In this document: piece by piece, positions 1-6,795 of the stretch | Layout: each line of letters starts with the position of its first letter | Position numbering within the stretch: position 1 is the first letter of the stretch | Assembly: GCA_002336855.1 (NCBI GenBank) | Contig: DDEV01000026.1 | Span: 12,274-40,365 of the forward strand | From: Leucobacter sp. UBA1945 | GTDB taxonomy: Bacteria > Actinomycetota > Actinomycetes > Actinomycetales > Microbacteriaceae | Direction: 5' to 3' | Length of the DNA: 28,092 nt | Translations under genes and position numbers: made by a program | Notes under the pieces: model-generated | Database searches by the model: none | What the model was told of the DNA's origin: nothing | The model's input: the letters and a program-made list of their open reading frames with translations, nothing else

Positions 1-362
1 TGCATCGACTGGTCGGGCAGCGGGCCGAACTCCGAGCGCAGAGCCGCGACCATCCAGCCCGAGAGGTAGAGGTAGCGCTTATTGGTGGTCTTCAGGTGCT
101 TCTTGATCGAGATCAGCTTCTGCTGGCCAATGAAGCCGTGCCACACGCCGAGCGACTGCGTGTACACCGACGAGTCAGCATCGTACTCAGTCATGTCGCG
201 GCGCATGATGTCTGCCGTGTACTGGGCGATCTCGAGGCCGGTCTTGAAGCGGTTCTGTGCCCGCATGCGTGCGACGTACTCGGGGTTGATCGCATCCCAG
301 CTCGCGCCATTCTGCTCTTTCAGAGCCTGCACTGCCTCGATGTCGTTTTGGAACGCAGTCAT
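1..362 (-). CDS. aceA: Isocitrate lyase, N-terminal 120 residues (partial)
   Basis: Isocitrate lyase splits isocitrate into glyoxylate and succinate in the cytoplasmic glyoxylate shunt, used for growth on acetate or fatty acids. Only the N-terminus is in the window; the gene runs off at base 1. The visible protein begins MTAFQNDIEAVQALKEQNG and contains YTQSLGVWHGFIGQQ, HLKTTNKRYLYLSGWM and SEFGPLPDQSM. I recognise this from memory as the roughly 530-residue Pseudomonas-type isocitrate lyase rather than the roughly 430-residue type usual in actinobacteria. The catalytic KKCGH region is not visible. The ATG at 360-362 is preceded by AAAGGAA about six bases upstream, which fixes the start. About 247 bases separate it from the next gene, so it probably has its own promoter. 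Confidence 0.88.
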   Translation of the reverse strand, partial: MTAFQNDIEAVQALKEQNGASWDAINPEYVARMRAQNRFKTGLEIAQYTADIMRRDMTEYDADSSVYTQSLGVWHGFIGQQKLISIKKHLKTTNKRYLYLSGWMVAALRSEFGPLPDQSM

Positions 363-413
363 GGTGATTCCTTTTGCGTAGTGGCCGCTAGCCACAAACG
401 CTGTGGACTAGAT

Positions 414-442
414 GAACTACTTCTACCTTGGGCCACGGTCAA
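414..442 (-). promoter_or_regulatory. Candidate aceA promoter
   Basis: On the minus strand, TTGACC (437-442) lies 17 bases before TAGTTC (414-419), about 50 bases upstream of the aceA start. A second TTGACC copy (445-450) lies 19 bases before TAGAAG (420-425), so which pair is used is uncertain. Confidence 0.3.
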
Positions 443-469
443 AGGGTCAAGACACACAAATCGGGGGTG

Positions 470-484
470 AATATTTACAGTATT
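470..484. promoter_or_regulatory. AT-rich imperfect palindrome upstream of aceA
   Basis: A 15-base AATATTTACAGTATT element has matching outer arms (AATA/TATT) and partial inner symmetry. It sits about 30 bases upstream of the candidate aceA -35 box in otherwise GC-rich DNA. It could be a binding site for a regulator of the glyoxylate shunt. The regulator is unknown. Confidence 0.3.
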
Positions 485-521
485 TCTACTTTTTGGAATT
501 ACCACGAGTTCTGAGCGAGCC

Positions 522-542
522 TGCCCTCGCGAGATGAGGGCA
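522..542. terminator. Hairpin between aceA promoter region and the GNAT gene
   Basis: TGCCCTC (522-528) and GAGGGCA (536-542) form a perfect 7-bp stem with a 7-nt loop, and a GCGC-gaa-GCGC hairpin follows at 543-553. It lies downstream of the rmuC/GNAT unit on the minus strand. No T-run follows, so a terminator role is plausible but not proven. Confidence 0.4.
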
Positions 543-609
543 GCGCGAAGCGCCGTGAGCAGCGAGGATCGAGCGCCTCACGCATGCGAGGTCGCCTACC
601 GTGCGCGTC

Positions 610-1233
610 TCAACCGAGCGCGGGAGCCCCGGGGGTTTCTGTCAGATGGTGACGCAGGCGATGCTCGAGACCGAGCCGCACTCCGGGCCATTCTGAGGCA
701 ATGATCGAGAAGACGACGGTGTCTCGCGTGTACCCCGCGGCGGGGCGAAGGTGCGCGCGCAGCACTCCGTCTTGCTTGGCCCCGAGACGCGCGATTGCGG
801 CACGCGACTGGTGATTGTTGAAGTCGGTACGAAATTCAACGGCCGGGCACCCCCAGACATCGAATGCGTGGCCGAGCATCAGCAGTTTCGACTCCGGGTT
901 TGTTCCTGTTCCCTGAGCACTCGCGGCGTTCCAGGTGGAGCCAATCTCGACTCGGGGCGTCGCCGCATCGATGTTCATGAACGTGGTCATGCCGATGATC
1001 GCACCGGTGTCGTTGCGGCGGGTCGTGAACGGGAGCATCGATCCCTTGCGCTGAAGCTCGAGCCTGCGCTCGATCTCGGCCTCCATCTGATCGGGTGCCG
1101 GCACCGAGGTGTACCAGAGCCGCCAGATGTCACCGTCGCGCACGGCCTCGGTCAAGCCGAGCCGATGCTCGTGTGAGAGTGGCTCGAGGGTGACGAGCCT
1201 GCCGCTGAGGATGCCCGGGTGTTCAAGAGTCAT
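610..1233 (-). CDS. GNAT-family N-acetyltransferase (RimJ/RimL-like)
   Basis: A 207-residue cytoplasmic acetyltransferase expected to move an acetyl group from acetyl-CoA to an amine. The RimJ/RimL (Acetyltransf_3) layout is visible: an N-terminal RLVTLEPLSHEH strand, the GAIIGMTTF beta-4 segment at 77-85, and VEIGSTW at 95-101. The acetyl-CoA loop reads QGTGTN at 107-112 in place of the usual QxxGxG/A, and NNHQSRAAIARLGA at 139-152 is the typical C-terminal helix. It starts four bases after the rmuC stop with no clear ribosome binding site, so it is probably the second gene of an rmuC-GNAT transcript with coupled translation. The substrate (a protein N-terminus or a small molecule) cannot be told. 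Confidence 0.82.
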   Translation of the reverse strand: MTLEHPGILSGRLVTLEPLSHEHRLGLTEAVRDGDIWRLWYTSVPAPDQMEAEIERRLELQRKGSMLPFTTRRNDTGAIIGMTTFMNIDAATPRVEIGSTWNAASAQGTGTNPESKLLMLGHAFDVWGCPAVEFRTDFNNHQSRAAIARLGAKQDGVLRAHLRPAAGYTRDTVVFSIIASEWPGVRLGLEHRLRHHLTETPGAPALG

Positions 1234-1237
1234 GATG

Positions 1238-2752
1238 TCAGTCTGTCACTTCATCATCTTGTTCACCCTCAGCAGCGCCGAAAGCATCGAGCTCGAGCAG
1301 CACATCGTCGAGCACCGAGGGCTCGGGTGCCCCGATCTCAAGCGTTTCGACGTCGCGTAGCTTGCGCTCGACCGCGCGCGTGCGGCGCCCTGCCTCGTCG
1401 ACGGTGTTCTGCACGGTCTTGAGCTGCTTGCCGAGCTTGTCCCACACCTGCCCATACTTCTGAAACTCGGTCTTTGCGGCGCTGAGCACCTTCCAGACTT
1501 CGCTGCTGCGCTTTTCGATTGCGAGAGTGCGAAAGCCCATCTGCAGGCTGGTGAGCAGCGCGGTGAGGGTAGTTGGGCCAACCACAACGATGCGGTGCTC
1601 GTTCTGCAGCTTCGTCGTGAGACCCGGCCGGCGCATCACCTCGGCGAACAGGCCCTCGGTCGGCAGGTACATGATGCCGAAATCGGTGGTGTGCGGGGGC
1701 TCGACGTACTTGCTCGAGATGTTCTTCGCCTGAATCAGCACCGCACGTTCGATGTCGCGCCCGGCCGCTTCGATCGCAGCGATGTCGCCTTGCTCCTGCG
1801 CCGTGAGCAGGCGCTCGTAGTCTTCCTGCGGAAACTTCGAGTCGATCGGCAGCCAGAGCGGCGCATCCGTTTCGTCTCGGCCAGGCAGTTTGACCGCAAA
1901 CTCGACACGCTCGCTCGATCCGGGAATCGTCGCGACGTTCTCTGCGTACTGATCTTGGGTCAGCACGTCTTCGAGCTGGCGGGCGAGTTGCACCTCGCCC
2001 CACCCGCCACGGCTCTTCACGTTGGTGAGCACACGCTTCAGCCCACCCACGTCGGAGGCCAGAGTCTGCATCTCGCCGAGGCCCTTCTGCACCTGCTCAA
2101 GCCGCTCGCTGACGAGCGAGAAGGACTCGCCGAGGCGCTTCTCGAGGGTGCCCTGCAGCTTCTCGTCGACGGTCTCGCGCATCTTCTCGAGCTTCGCCTC
2201 GTTGCCCTGGCGCAGCTTTTCGAGCTCGGTGGTGAGCGTTCGCTGCAATTCGAGCTGCTTGGTCGAGTTCGCTTCGGTGAGTGCCTGAATGCGCTTCGAG
2301 TTCTCTTCGAGCGAGGTCTTGAGGGTGCCCTGCAACTTCTCGTCGACCGTGACTCGCATCTGCTCGAGCTTTGCCTCGTTCTCGCCGCGCAGCACGTCGA
2401 AGCGTTGCTCGACAGAGGTGCGCAGATCGGTGAGCGACTTGCCGAGCACATCGTGCAGCTCTCGGTTCGAAAGCGCCCGCGCCTCACGCTCGCGAGCGAG
2501 CTCCGCAGCCTGCGCCTGGCTCGACACCTGCAGGGTTTGGGCGAGTTCGCCGCGCTGCGCCTGCAGGTCTTGACGAACCAGCCCGACCTGCCCTTGCAGT
2601 TCTTGCCGCAAATCGGCGGCGGCAAGCGCACCCTGTGCGGCGTCGGCAGCATCTGAGCCCCCGCCGCGCCGCCACCGCAGCAGCACGACAACGAGCAGAC
2701 CGACGCTGAGCAGCAGATTCAGGACGACAAGCACCACGAGCAGCGATTCCAT
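1238..2752 (-). CDS. rmuC: DNA recombination protein RmuC homologue
   Basis: RmuC-family proteins are membrane-anchored coiled-coil proteins with a nuclease-like C-terminal domain that limit recombination at inverted repeats. This 504-residue protein begins MESLLVVLVVLNLLLSVGLL, a single N-terminal membrane segment, followed by a long charged coiled coil to about residue 250. The RmuC domain follows, including LTNVKSRGGWGEVQLARQLED, LPIDSKFPQEDYERLL and TEGLFAEVMRRPGL. The reading frame extends upstream to 2851, but the ATG at 2752 has GAAGGA just before it and places the membrane segment at the N-terminus, so I prefer it. The coiled coil holds an internal 59-residue duplication. The GNAT gene follows four bases downstream. 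Confidence 0.9.
   Translation of the reverse strand: MESLLVVLVVLNLLLSVGLLVVVLLRWRRGGGSDAADAAQGALAAADLRQELQGQVGLVRQDLQAQRGELAQTLQVSSQAQAAELAREREARALSNRELHDVLGKSLTDLRTSVEQRFDVLRGENEAKLEQMRVTVDEKLQGTLKTSLEENSKRIQALTEANSTKQLELQRTLTTELEKLRQGNEAKLEKMRETVDEKLQGTLEKRLGESFSLVSERLEQVQKGLGEMQTLASDVGGLKRVLTNVKSRGGWGEVQLARQLEDVLTQDQYAENVATIPGSSERVEFAVKLPGRDETDAPLWLPIDSKFPQEDYERLLTAQEQGDIAAIEAAGRDIERAVLIQAKNISSKYVEPPHTTDFGIMYLPTEGLFAEVMRRPGLTTKLQNEHRIVVVGPTTLTALLTSLQMGFRTLAIEKRSSEVWKVLSAAKTEFQKYGQVWDKLGKQLKTVQNTVDEAGRRTRAVERKLRDVETLEIGAPEPSVLDDVLLELDAFGAAEGEQDDEVTD
2144..2383 (-). repeat. Internal 177-bp-period duplication within rmuC
   Basis: Two near-identical stretches of about 63 bases, starting at 2144 and 2321, lie 177 bases (59 codons) apart. 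They encode NEAKLExMRxTVDEKLQGTL twice within the coiled coil. The spacing keeps the reading frame, as expected of an in-frame tandem duplication. Confidence 0.75.
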
Positions 2753-2878
2753 GGCTTCCTTCAATTCTTCGAGGCAGTTCGAGCACCCGCCGCCACGTGT
2801 GTGTGCGGGCAATTTCTGTTCTGCTTCGACACTACAAGTGGCCACCGACATTCAAGCCAGACGCCCCGCGTCACGAGG

Positions 2879-4237
2879 TCAGAGCCCCAAAATCGTCCTG
2901 GCGATCACAAAGTAGACGATCAGCCCCGTCGCATCGACGAACGTCGAAATGAATGGGTTCGAGAACACTGCCGGGTCGACCTTCACCGCCCGAGCAAGCA
3001 GCGGCATGCTCCCACCGACCGCTGCCGCAACAGTGCAGACTGCGAGCAGAGTCAACCCGATGACGAGGCCGATCTCGATCGAATAGATCAGGCTGGCAAT
3101 AGCGAACCCGAGCGTGCCGAGCAGCAAGCCGAGCATCGCTCCGGTGCGAAGCTCACGGCTGAGCACCCGCAGAATATCCCGCGGTCGCACATCTCCGAGC
3201 GCGAGCGCCCTCGTCACGGTCGTCGCGGCCTGATTGCCGGTGTTGCCTCCGGTGCCGATCAGCAGCGGCACGAACAACGCAAGCACGGTGACCTGTTCAA
3301 GAGTCGCCTCGAACACTTCGAGCACCTGCACGGTGAGGGTTGCTCCAACAGCAAGCACCAGCAACCACACCACCCGCGAGCGCACAAGCGTGCGCACCGG
3401 GGTCGAGAGATATGGCCGGCGTAGCGGCTCGGTGCCGCCCTGCCTCGCCGAATCCTCACTCTCTTCGAACTCGAGAATGCGCACCGCATCATCGATCGTG
3501 AGCATGCCGACAAGGCGCTGCTCACTGTCGACGATCGGCAGAGCGAGCAGCGAAAGGTCAGTGCAGCGTCGGGCGGCCTCCTCGGCGCTGTCAGCGGCTT
3601 TCGCGGTGTGCGCCTCCTGCATCAGCGTCGATATCTCGGCGTTCGGGTCAGCCGCGAGCAGCTCTCGCAGGCTGACGATGCCCACGATGCGACGCGCGTT
3701 GTCGAGCACCGGAATCGTGTACACAGTCTCGGCATCCGCGAGCCGGTCGCGCACGCGGTCGAGGGCGATTGCGACGGTCGCCCGCTCGCGCACTGACACG
3801 TACTCGGGAGTCATGCGCCGCCCGACGCTGCCTTGCGGGTAGCCGAGCAGCGCGGCGGTGAGGGCGCGCTCGGACCCTGGCAGGTCGCGCAGCAGCCTCG
3901 TTGCGAGCACCGCGGGCACCTCTTCGAGCAGCCACGCACGATCATCGGGATCGAGTTCTGCGAAGAGGCGGGCGACCTCGGTGTCGTGCAGCCCCTCAAG
4001 CAGGTCGCCCTGCAGCGCAGGATCGAGCGCGTCGAACACGGCGACAGCGGTTTCTTTCGGCAGCAATCGAAAGATGACGGCGCGCTGGCGCAGCGTCAGT
4101 CGCTCGAACACCGAGACCAGCTCGGCGTCGGGCACGGGTGCGAGGGTAGCGGCGAGCGCGGCCAGGTCTTGGTTCGCGAGCTGCTGCAAGATCTCGGCGG
4201 TCAGTTCGTCGATGACGTGGATCTGCTGGGTGGTCAT
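2879..4237 (-). CDS. mgtE: Magnesium channel/transporter MgtE
   Basis: MgtE is a homodimeric inner-membrane Mg2+ channel gated by its cytoplasmic domains. The 452-residue length is typical. It has an MgtE N domain (about 25-130, rich in LPKETAVAVFDALDP-type helical repeats) and two CBS domains (about 140-260). Five membrane helices follow from about 285, with the conserved GTGGNTGNQAATTVTRAL pore segment. The last helix carries SNPFISTFVDATGL, and its Asp is the pore Mg2+ ligand of the family. The ATG at 4237 has AAGGAG at the proper distance; an in-frame extension to 4324 would read back through the structured leader and is rejected. Expression is probably controlled by that leader, whose last hairpin covers this ribosome binding site. 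Confidence 0.95.
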   Translation of the reverse strand: MTTQQIHVIDELTAEILQQLANQDLAALAATLAPVPDAELVSVFERLTLRQRAVIFRLLPKETAVAVFDALDPALQGDLLEGLHDTEVARLFAELDPDDRAWLLEEVPAVLATRLLRDLPGSERALTAALLGYPQGSVGRRMTPEYVSVRERATVAIALDRVRDRLADAETVYTIPVLDNARRIVGIVSLRELLAADPNAEISTLMQEAHTAKAADSAEEAARRCTDLSLLALPIVDSEQRLVGMLTIDDAVRILEFEESEDSARQGGTEPLRRPYLSTPVRTLVRSRVVWLLVLAVGATLTVQVLEVFEATLEQVTVLALFVPLLIGTGGNTGNQAATTVTRALALGDVRPRDILRVLSRELRTGAMLGLLLGTLGFAIASLIYSIEIGLVIGLTLLAVCTVAAAVGGSMPLLARAVKVDPAVFSNPFISTFVDATGLIVYFVIARTILGL

Positions 4238-4365
4238 GATGACGCTCCTTAAAAATGGGAGCGCACGCCTACCTAGCGCGAGCGAGGCGAAACGGCGAGC
4301 GCGATACCCGATTGATGACTGCAACTGTCACTGGGCATGAACTCACCTCGCTTCGGTAAAGGATC
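4238..4365 (-). ncRNA. Structured mgtE leader, minimal M-box-like element (putative riboswitch)
   Basis: Reading the minus strand, AGCGAGGTGAG (4342-4352) pairs with TTCGCCTCGCT (4281-4291) in an 11-bp stem with two G-U pairs. Inside it, ATGCCC (4333-4338) pairs with GGGTAT (4304-4309), and TGAC (4327-4330) pairs with GTCA (4316-4319) around a 7-nt loop. The single-stranded CAAT before GGGT, the GCCCAG before the inner stem and the AGGTGAG in the closing stem match pieces of the M-box (ykoK) Mg2+ riboswitch. The M-box segment between GTGAG and TGCCC is missing. Downstream, GCGCTCC (4258-4264) pairs with GGAGCGT (4242-4248), closing the mgtE ribosome binding site in a hairpin. That arrangement fits translational control by Mg2+, which is inference. 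Confidence 0.5.
4273..4338 (-). CDS. Possible 21-codon upstream ORF in the mgtE leader
   Basis: An ATG at 4338 follows GAGGTGAG at good ribosome-binding spacing and opens MPSDSCSHQSGIALAVSPRSR, ending in TAG at 4273, some 35 bases before mgtE. It is not Pro- or acid-rich like the enterobacterial mgtL leader peptides. Its start codon is one arm of an RNA stem and its ribosome binding site is in the closing stem. It may therefore be a translated leader peptide, or only a coincidence within a structured RNA. Confidence 0.25.
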   Translation of the reverse strand: MPSDSCSHQSGIALAVSPRSR

Positions 4366-4370
4366 GGTTC

Positions 4371-4401
4371 GTTATAGAGAAGAACGACACTCACGATCCA
4401 A
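4371..4401 (-). promoter_or_regulatory. Candidate mgtE promoter
   Basis: On the minus strand, TTGGAT (4396-4401) and TATAAC (4371-4376) are 19 bases apart. Transcription would begin near 4364, giving a leader of about 127 nt that starts just before the closing stem of the structured element. The -10 box is good; the spacing is long. Confidence 0.4.
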
Positions 4402-4402
4402 C

Positions 4403-4423
4403 CGTCGAGCCTAGCACTCGACG
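4403..4423. terminator. Hairpin in the gap between the ABC operon and mgtE
   Basis: CGTCGAG (4403-4409) and CTCGACG (4417-4423) form a perfect 7-bp stem with a 7-nt loop. It lies about 150 bases after the permease stop on the minus strand and just before the mgtE promoter. It has no T-run. I see no gene or other clear signal in the rest of 4424-4569. Confidence 0.35.
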
Positions 4424-4569
4424 ACTCGAGCCGCTTTGAATGGTTCGACATAGTGGACGGTGCCGCACCACCGCGTAAACAGCCAGTAAGTGTCGCCCCT
4501 TGGCACTGAAGGTGACATCTACTGACTGTCTGCGCGAAGGCGAGAACTCCGACCGCCTGGCAACCACCC

Positions 4570-5280
4570 CTACCGCACCGCGGTGCGCCGCATGGCAAGC
4601 CAGGTTCCGAACAGGGCAAGCGCGCTGAGCCCAAGCACCGTCCAGGCGAGCTTCGCGGCGGTGATCGCGGCGAAGATCTCACTGGCATATGGCACGAAGA
4701 CGAGAATCAGCGTGGCAAGCACCAACCCGATGAGCAAGCCGAGAATAGTCGGGCCACGGTTGCCGTACCGCACCCAGACCCCCGCGAACATGCCGCCGAT
4801 CGAGGTACAGAACAGCACCCCAAGAAAGACGGTAGGCATAAGCACCCACACATTGCCCGAGCCGAGCGCGTAGTTGTCGAGCACATAGATATCGAACCAC
4901 CAGTGGCCCGTCGCGAGTTCGAGCAGCAGGAGCACGGTGAGAATGAGTGAGATGTACAGCGCGGTGACTACGTTCGCAAGCGCCGTACCAAGCACATATG
5001 CGCGACGAGTCGAACCAAGCGCCATCGCAAACGGAAACGTCGTCGCAACCGCTTGTACCCCGTAGTAGATCAGAAATCCTGGCAGCGACCATACGATACC
5101 CAGGTTGTTTCGGGCACCGGCTACGTAGTCGGCTTGTGCAGGATCGACCCCGGCTCGCTGCAGGGCGATCGCAATGAGGGCAGAAAGGATCAGCACCACC
5201 CCCACAATCCCTGCTGGTGTACCGAAGGTGACGTCTCGTTTGTTCATCTGCAGTCGAGCAACGTTCAGTACGCCATTCAT
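4570..5280 (-). CDS. ABC transporter membrane protein (permease)
   Basis: A 236-residue polytopic membrane protein with about six hydrophobic segments (near residues 24-42, 62-85, 96-120, 145-170, 178-198 and 205-228). It starts MNGVLNVARLQMNKRDVTFG and resembles ABC-2-type permeases. Its ATG overlaps the stop of the ATPase gene in an ATGA, so the two are translationally coupled and presumably form one transporter. In related GntR/ABC operons (ytr-like) such transporters respond to cell-envelope antibiotics. That parallel rests on gene order, and the substrate is unknown. A charged or catalytic motif that would narrow it is not visible. Confidence 0.75.
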   Translation of the reverse strand: MNGVLNVARLQMNKRDVTFGTPAGIVGVVLILSALIAIALQRAGVDPAQADYVAGARNNLGIVWSLPGFLIYYGVQAVATTFPFAMALGSTRRAYVLGTALANVVTALYISLILTVLLLLELATGHWWFDIYVLDNYALGSGNVWVLMPTVFLGVLFCTSIGGMFAGVWVRYGNRGPTILGLLIGLVLATLILVFVPYASEIFAAITAAKLAWTVLGLSALALFGTWLAMRRTAVR

Positions 5281-6218
5281 GAGTTCGCTCCTTCACTTGC
5301 GACCAGCGTGGTCTCGCGCGCCGGGGTCTCGTCTTGATGAATACTCGCCTCCGCGTCAAAGCCGTAAGCCGCGACGAGTTGCTGCAGCGATACGGCGCTC
5401 AGATCGAGGTCGGCCATCTCGGCCGCCGCGCGATCCTCCGCCCCGATCGCACCGTCGACCACCGCGGTCGCAAGACCACCGACTCGCTGCTGGCTGAGCA
5501 CAGTGCGCTCGGCGAGATACTCTTTGACTGCGGCCGCACGACCGGTGACCTGGTGCGCCGCGCCGCGCAAGTCTTCGACGTCGGCGTCGCGCACAACCCG
5601 GCCCTGATCGAGGATCACCACGCGTTCCAGCAGGCGATCCATTTCGTCGATGAGATGCGTCGAAATCACGATCGTGCGCGGATGCTTCTGGTAGTCGCTG
5701 AGCAGCACGTCATAGAAGTAGCCGCGAGCCGTCGCATCGAGACCCAGATACGGTTCGTCGAAGAACGTGATGGGGGCACGCGATGCGAGGCCGAGCACGA
5801 TACCGAGCGCCGAGAACTGGCCGCGTGAGAATTTCTTGACTACGGTCTTCTCTGGAATGCGGAACAGCGAGACCAACTCGTCGGCGAGGTTCTGATCCCA
5901 GTTTGGGTAGAAGATTCTCGCGGCGCGAAGCGCGTGCTTCAGTCTGTAGTCGTCTGGGTACCTCTGATTGTCGCGAATAAAGCAGAGCTGCTCGAGCACG
6001 GCTGCGTGCTCGAAGGGTGGCCTGCCGAACACCTCGACGGTGCCGCCAGTCGGGCGGTCCTGTGCCGTTGCGAGCGACATGAACGTCGTCTTGCCTGCGC
6101 CGTTGCGCCCGAGTAGTCCTGTGATCGTGTTCGCCGCGATCTGCACAGTCACGCCGTCGAGCGCCCGCGTACTACCGTGCGCCCTTGTGAGGCCGTTGGT
6201 TTCGATTGCATACTTCAT
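5277..6218 (-). CDS. ABC transporter ATP-binding protein
   Basis: A 313-residue cytoplasmic ATPase that would power the adjacent permease. Walker A is GRNGAGKTT at 37-45, Walker B ITFFDEP at 150-156, D-loop GLDA at 159-162, and the switch His is in STHLIDE (His188). The signature reads FSRGQ at 130-134 instead of LSGGQ, a looser form met in ytrB-type ATPases. After about residue 210 a C-terminal extension of some 100 residues has no motif I recognise. It is the middle gene of the GntR-ATPase-permease operon, overlapping both neighbours by four bases. Confidence 0.9.
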   Translation of the reverse strand: MKYAIETNGLTRAHGSTRALDGVTVQIAANTITGLLGRNGAGKTTFMSLATAQDRPTGGTVEVFGRPPFEHAAVLEQLCFIRDNQRYPDDYRLKHALRAARIFYPNWDQNLADELVSLFRIPEKTVVKKFSRGQFSALGIVLGLASRAPITFFDEPYLGLDATARGYFYDVLLSDYQKHPRTIVISTHLIDEMDRLLERVVILDQGRVVRDADVEDLRGAAHQVTGRAAAVKEYLAERTVLSQQRVGGLATAVVDGAIGAEDRAAAEMADLDLSAVSLQQLVAAYGFDAEASIHQDETPARETTLVASEGANS

Positions 6219-6625
6219 GGGGTGATCTCCGTTTCAGTGGAGGGTGTGGGTGCGCTGTTTGGATCAACGCCGGATGCCTCGGCTTCGATGAGGCGGCTCA
6301 GCTCGCCAACTTCGAGACCAAGTGCGCGAGCTTCGGCCAGCAGTGGCTGAACGAAGTCGCGCACGAAGTCTTGTTTTCGCTCTGCCGCGATCTCGGCTTT
6401 TGCGCCTTCTGCGACGAACATGCCAATCCCGCGACGCTTGATGAGGATCCCTCGATCCACGAGCAGACCCAGCGCTTTTCCGGCGGTCGCGGGGTTGATT
6501 CGCAGATGTGCCGAGAGCTCGTTGGTCGATGGGACTTGCTCACCCTCCGCATATCGCCCACGCAGAATGTCGTCGGCGATGCGTTCTGCCAGTTGCAGAA
6601 AGATCGGCCTGCTGTCATCGAACAC
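6215..6625 (-). CDS. GntR-family regulator, YtrA type
   Basis: A 136-residue repressor-like protein. The winged helix-turn-helix fills residues 9-75 (FLQLAERIADDILRGRYAEG, VPSTNELSAHLRINPATAGK, RGIGMFVAEGA). The short C-terminal helical tail of about 60 residues is the size of the YtrA subfamily, which lacks a large ligand domain and regulates adjacent ABC transporter genes. It starts at a GTG with AAAGG about 11 bases upstream and overlaps the ATPase gene by four bases. A 24-bp palindrome on its own promoter suggests autorepression of the whole operon. The inducing signal is not known. Confidence 0.88.
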   Translation of the reverse strand: MFDDSRPIFLQLAERIADDILRGRYAEGEQVPSTNELSAHLRINPATAGKALGLLVDRGILIKRRGIGMFVAEGAKAEIAAERKQDFVRDFVQPLLAEARALGLEVGELSRLIEAEASGVDPNSAPTPSTETEITP

Positions 6626-6682
6626 GTTTCATTCGACCTTTCTGTGCGGAACTGGCTTCGGCAACGAGATCGCAACCTCTTT

Positions 6683-6706
6683 GGTTAATTACTTCACTAA
6701 TGAACC
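6683..6706. promoter_or_regulatory. 24-bp palindromic operator for the GntR/ABC operon
   Basis: An imperfect palindrome with arms GGTTnATTA and TAATnAACC spans the -10 end and transcription start of the operon promoter. Sixteen of its 24 positions are symmetric. Its place and AT-rich core fit autorepression by the adjacent YtrA-type regulator. This is inferred from position and symmetry. Confidence 0.55.
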
Positions 6707-6731
6707 TAGGCACCTTGACAGAATTTGTCAA
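6703..6731 (-). promoter_or_regulatory. Promoter of the GntR/ABC operon
   Basis: On the minus strand a consensus TTGACA (6726-6731) lies 17 bases before TAGGTT (6703-6708), with transcription expected near 6696 inside the palindrome. The TTGACA is also half of a second inverted repeat, TTGACA-5-TGTCAA (6715-6731). Confidence 0.6.
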
Positions 6732-6783
6732 TAACCGATCGAGGCCGCGTTTGTGCAACCCTTGGCGCAGGCAAGCCGCGGGC

Positions 6784-6789
6784 TAAGGT
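6784..6789 (+). promoter_or_regulatory. Leaderless -10 box for the gamma-carbonic-anhydrase-like gene
   Basis: TAAGGT ends six bases before the ATG at 6796, which places the transcription start at or next to the start codon. No ribosome binding site of usual form is needed or clear. Confidence 0.5.
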
Positions 6790-6795
6790 GGGGGC

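Noticed and set aside
1595..2656. Plus-strand reading frame of 353 codons opposite rmuC
   Set aside because: It is the mirror of the rmuC coiled coil, whose Glu/Leu codons read as Leu/Glu-rich on the other strand.
4238..4365. Full canonical M-box riboswitch
   Set aside because: Only the core and closing-stem pieces match; the long arm with the GCTCC...GGA pairing is missing, so I call it M-box-like only.
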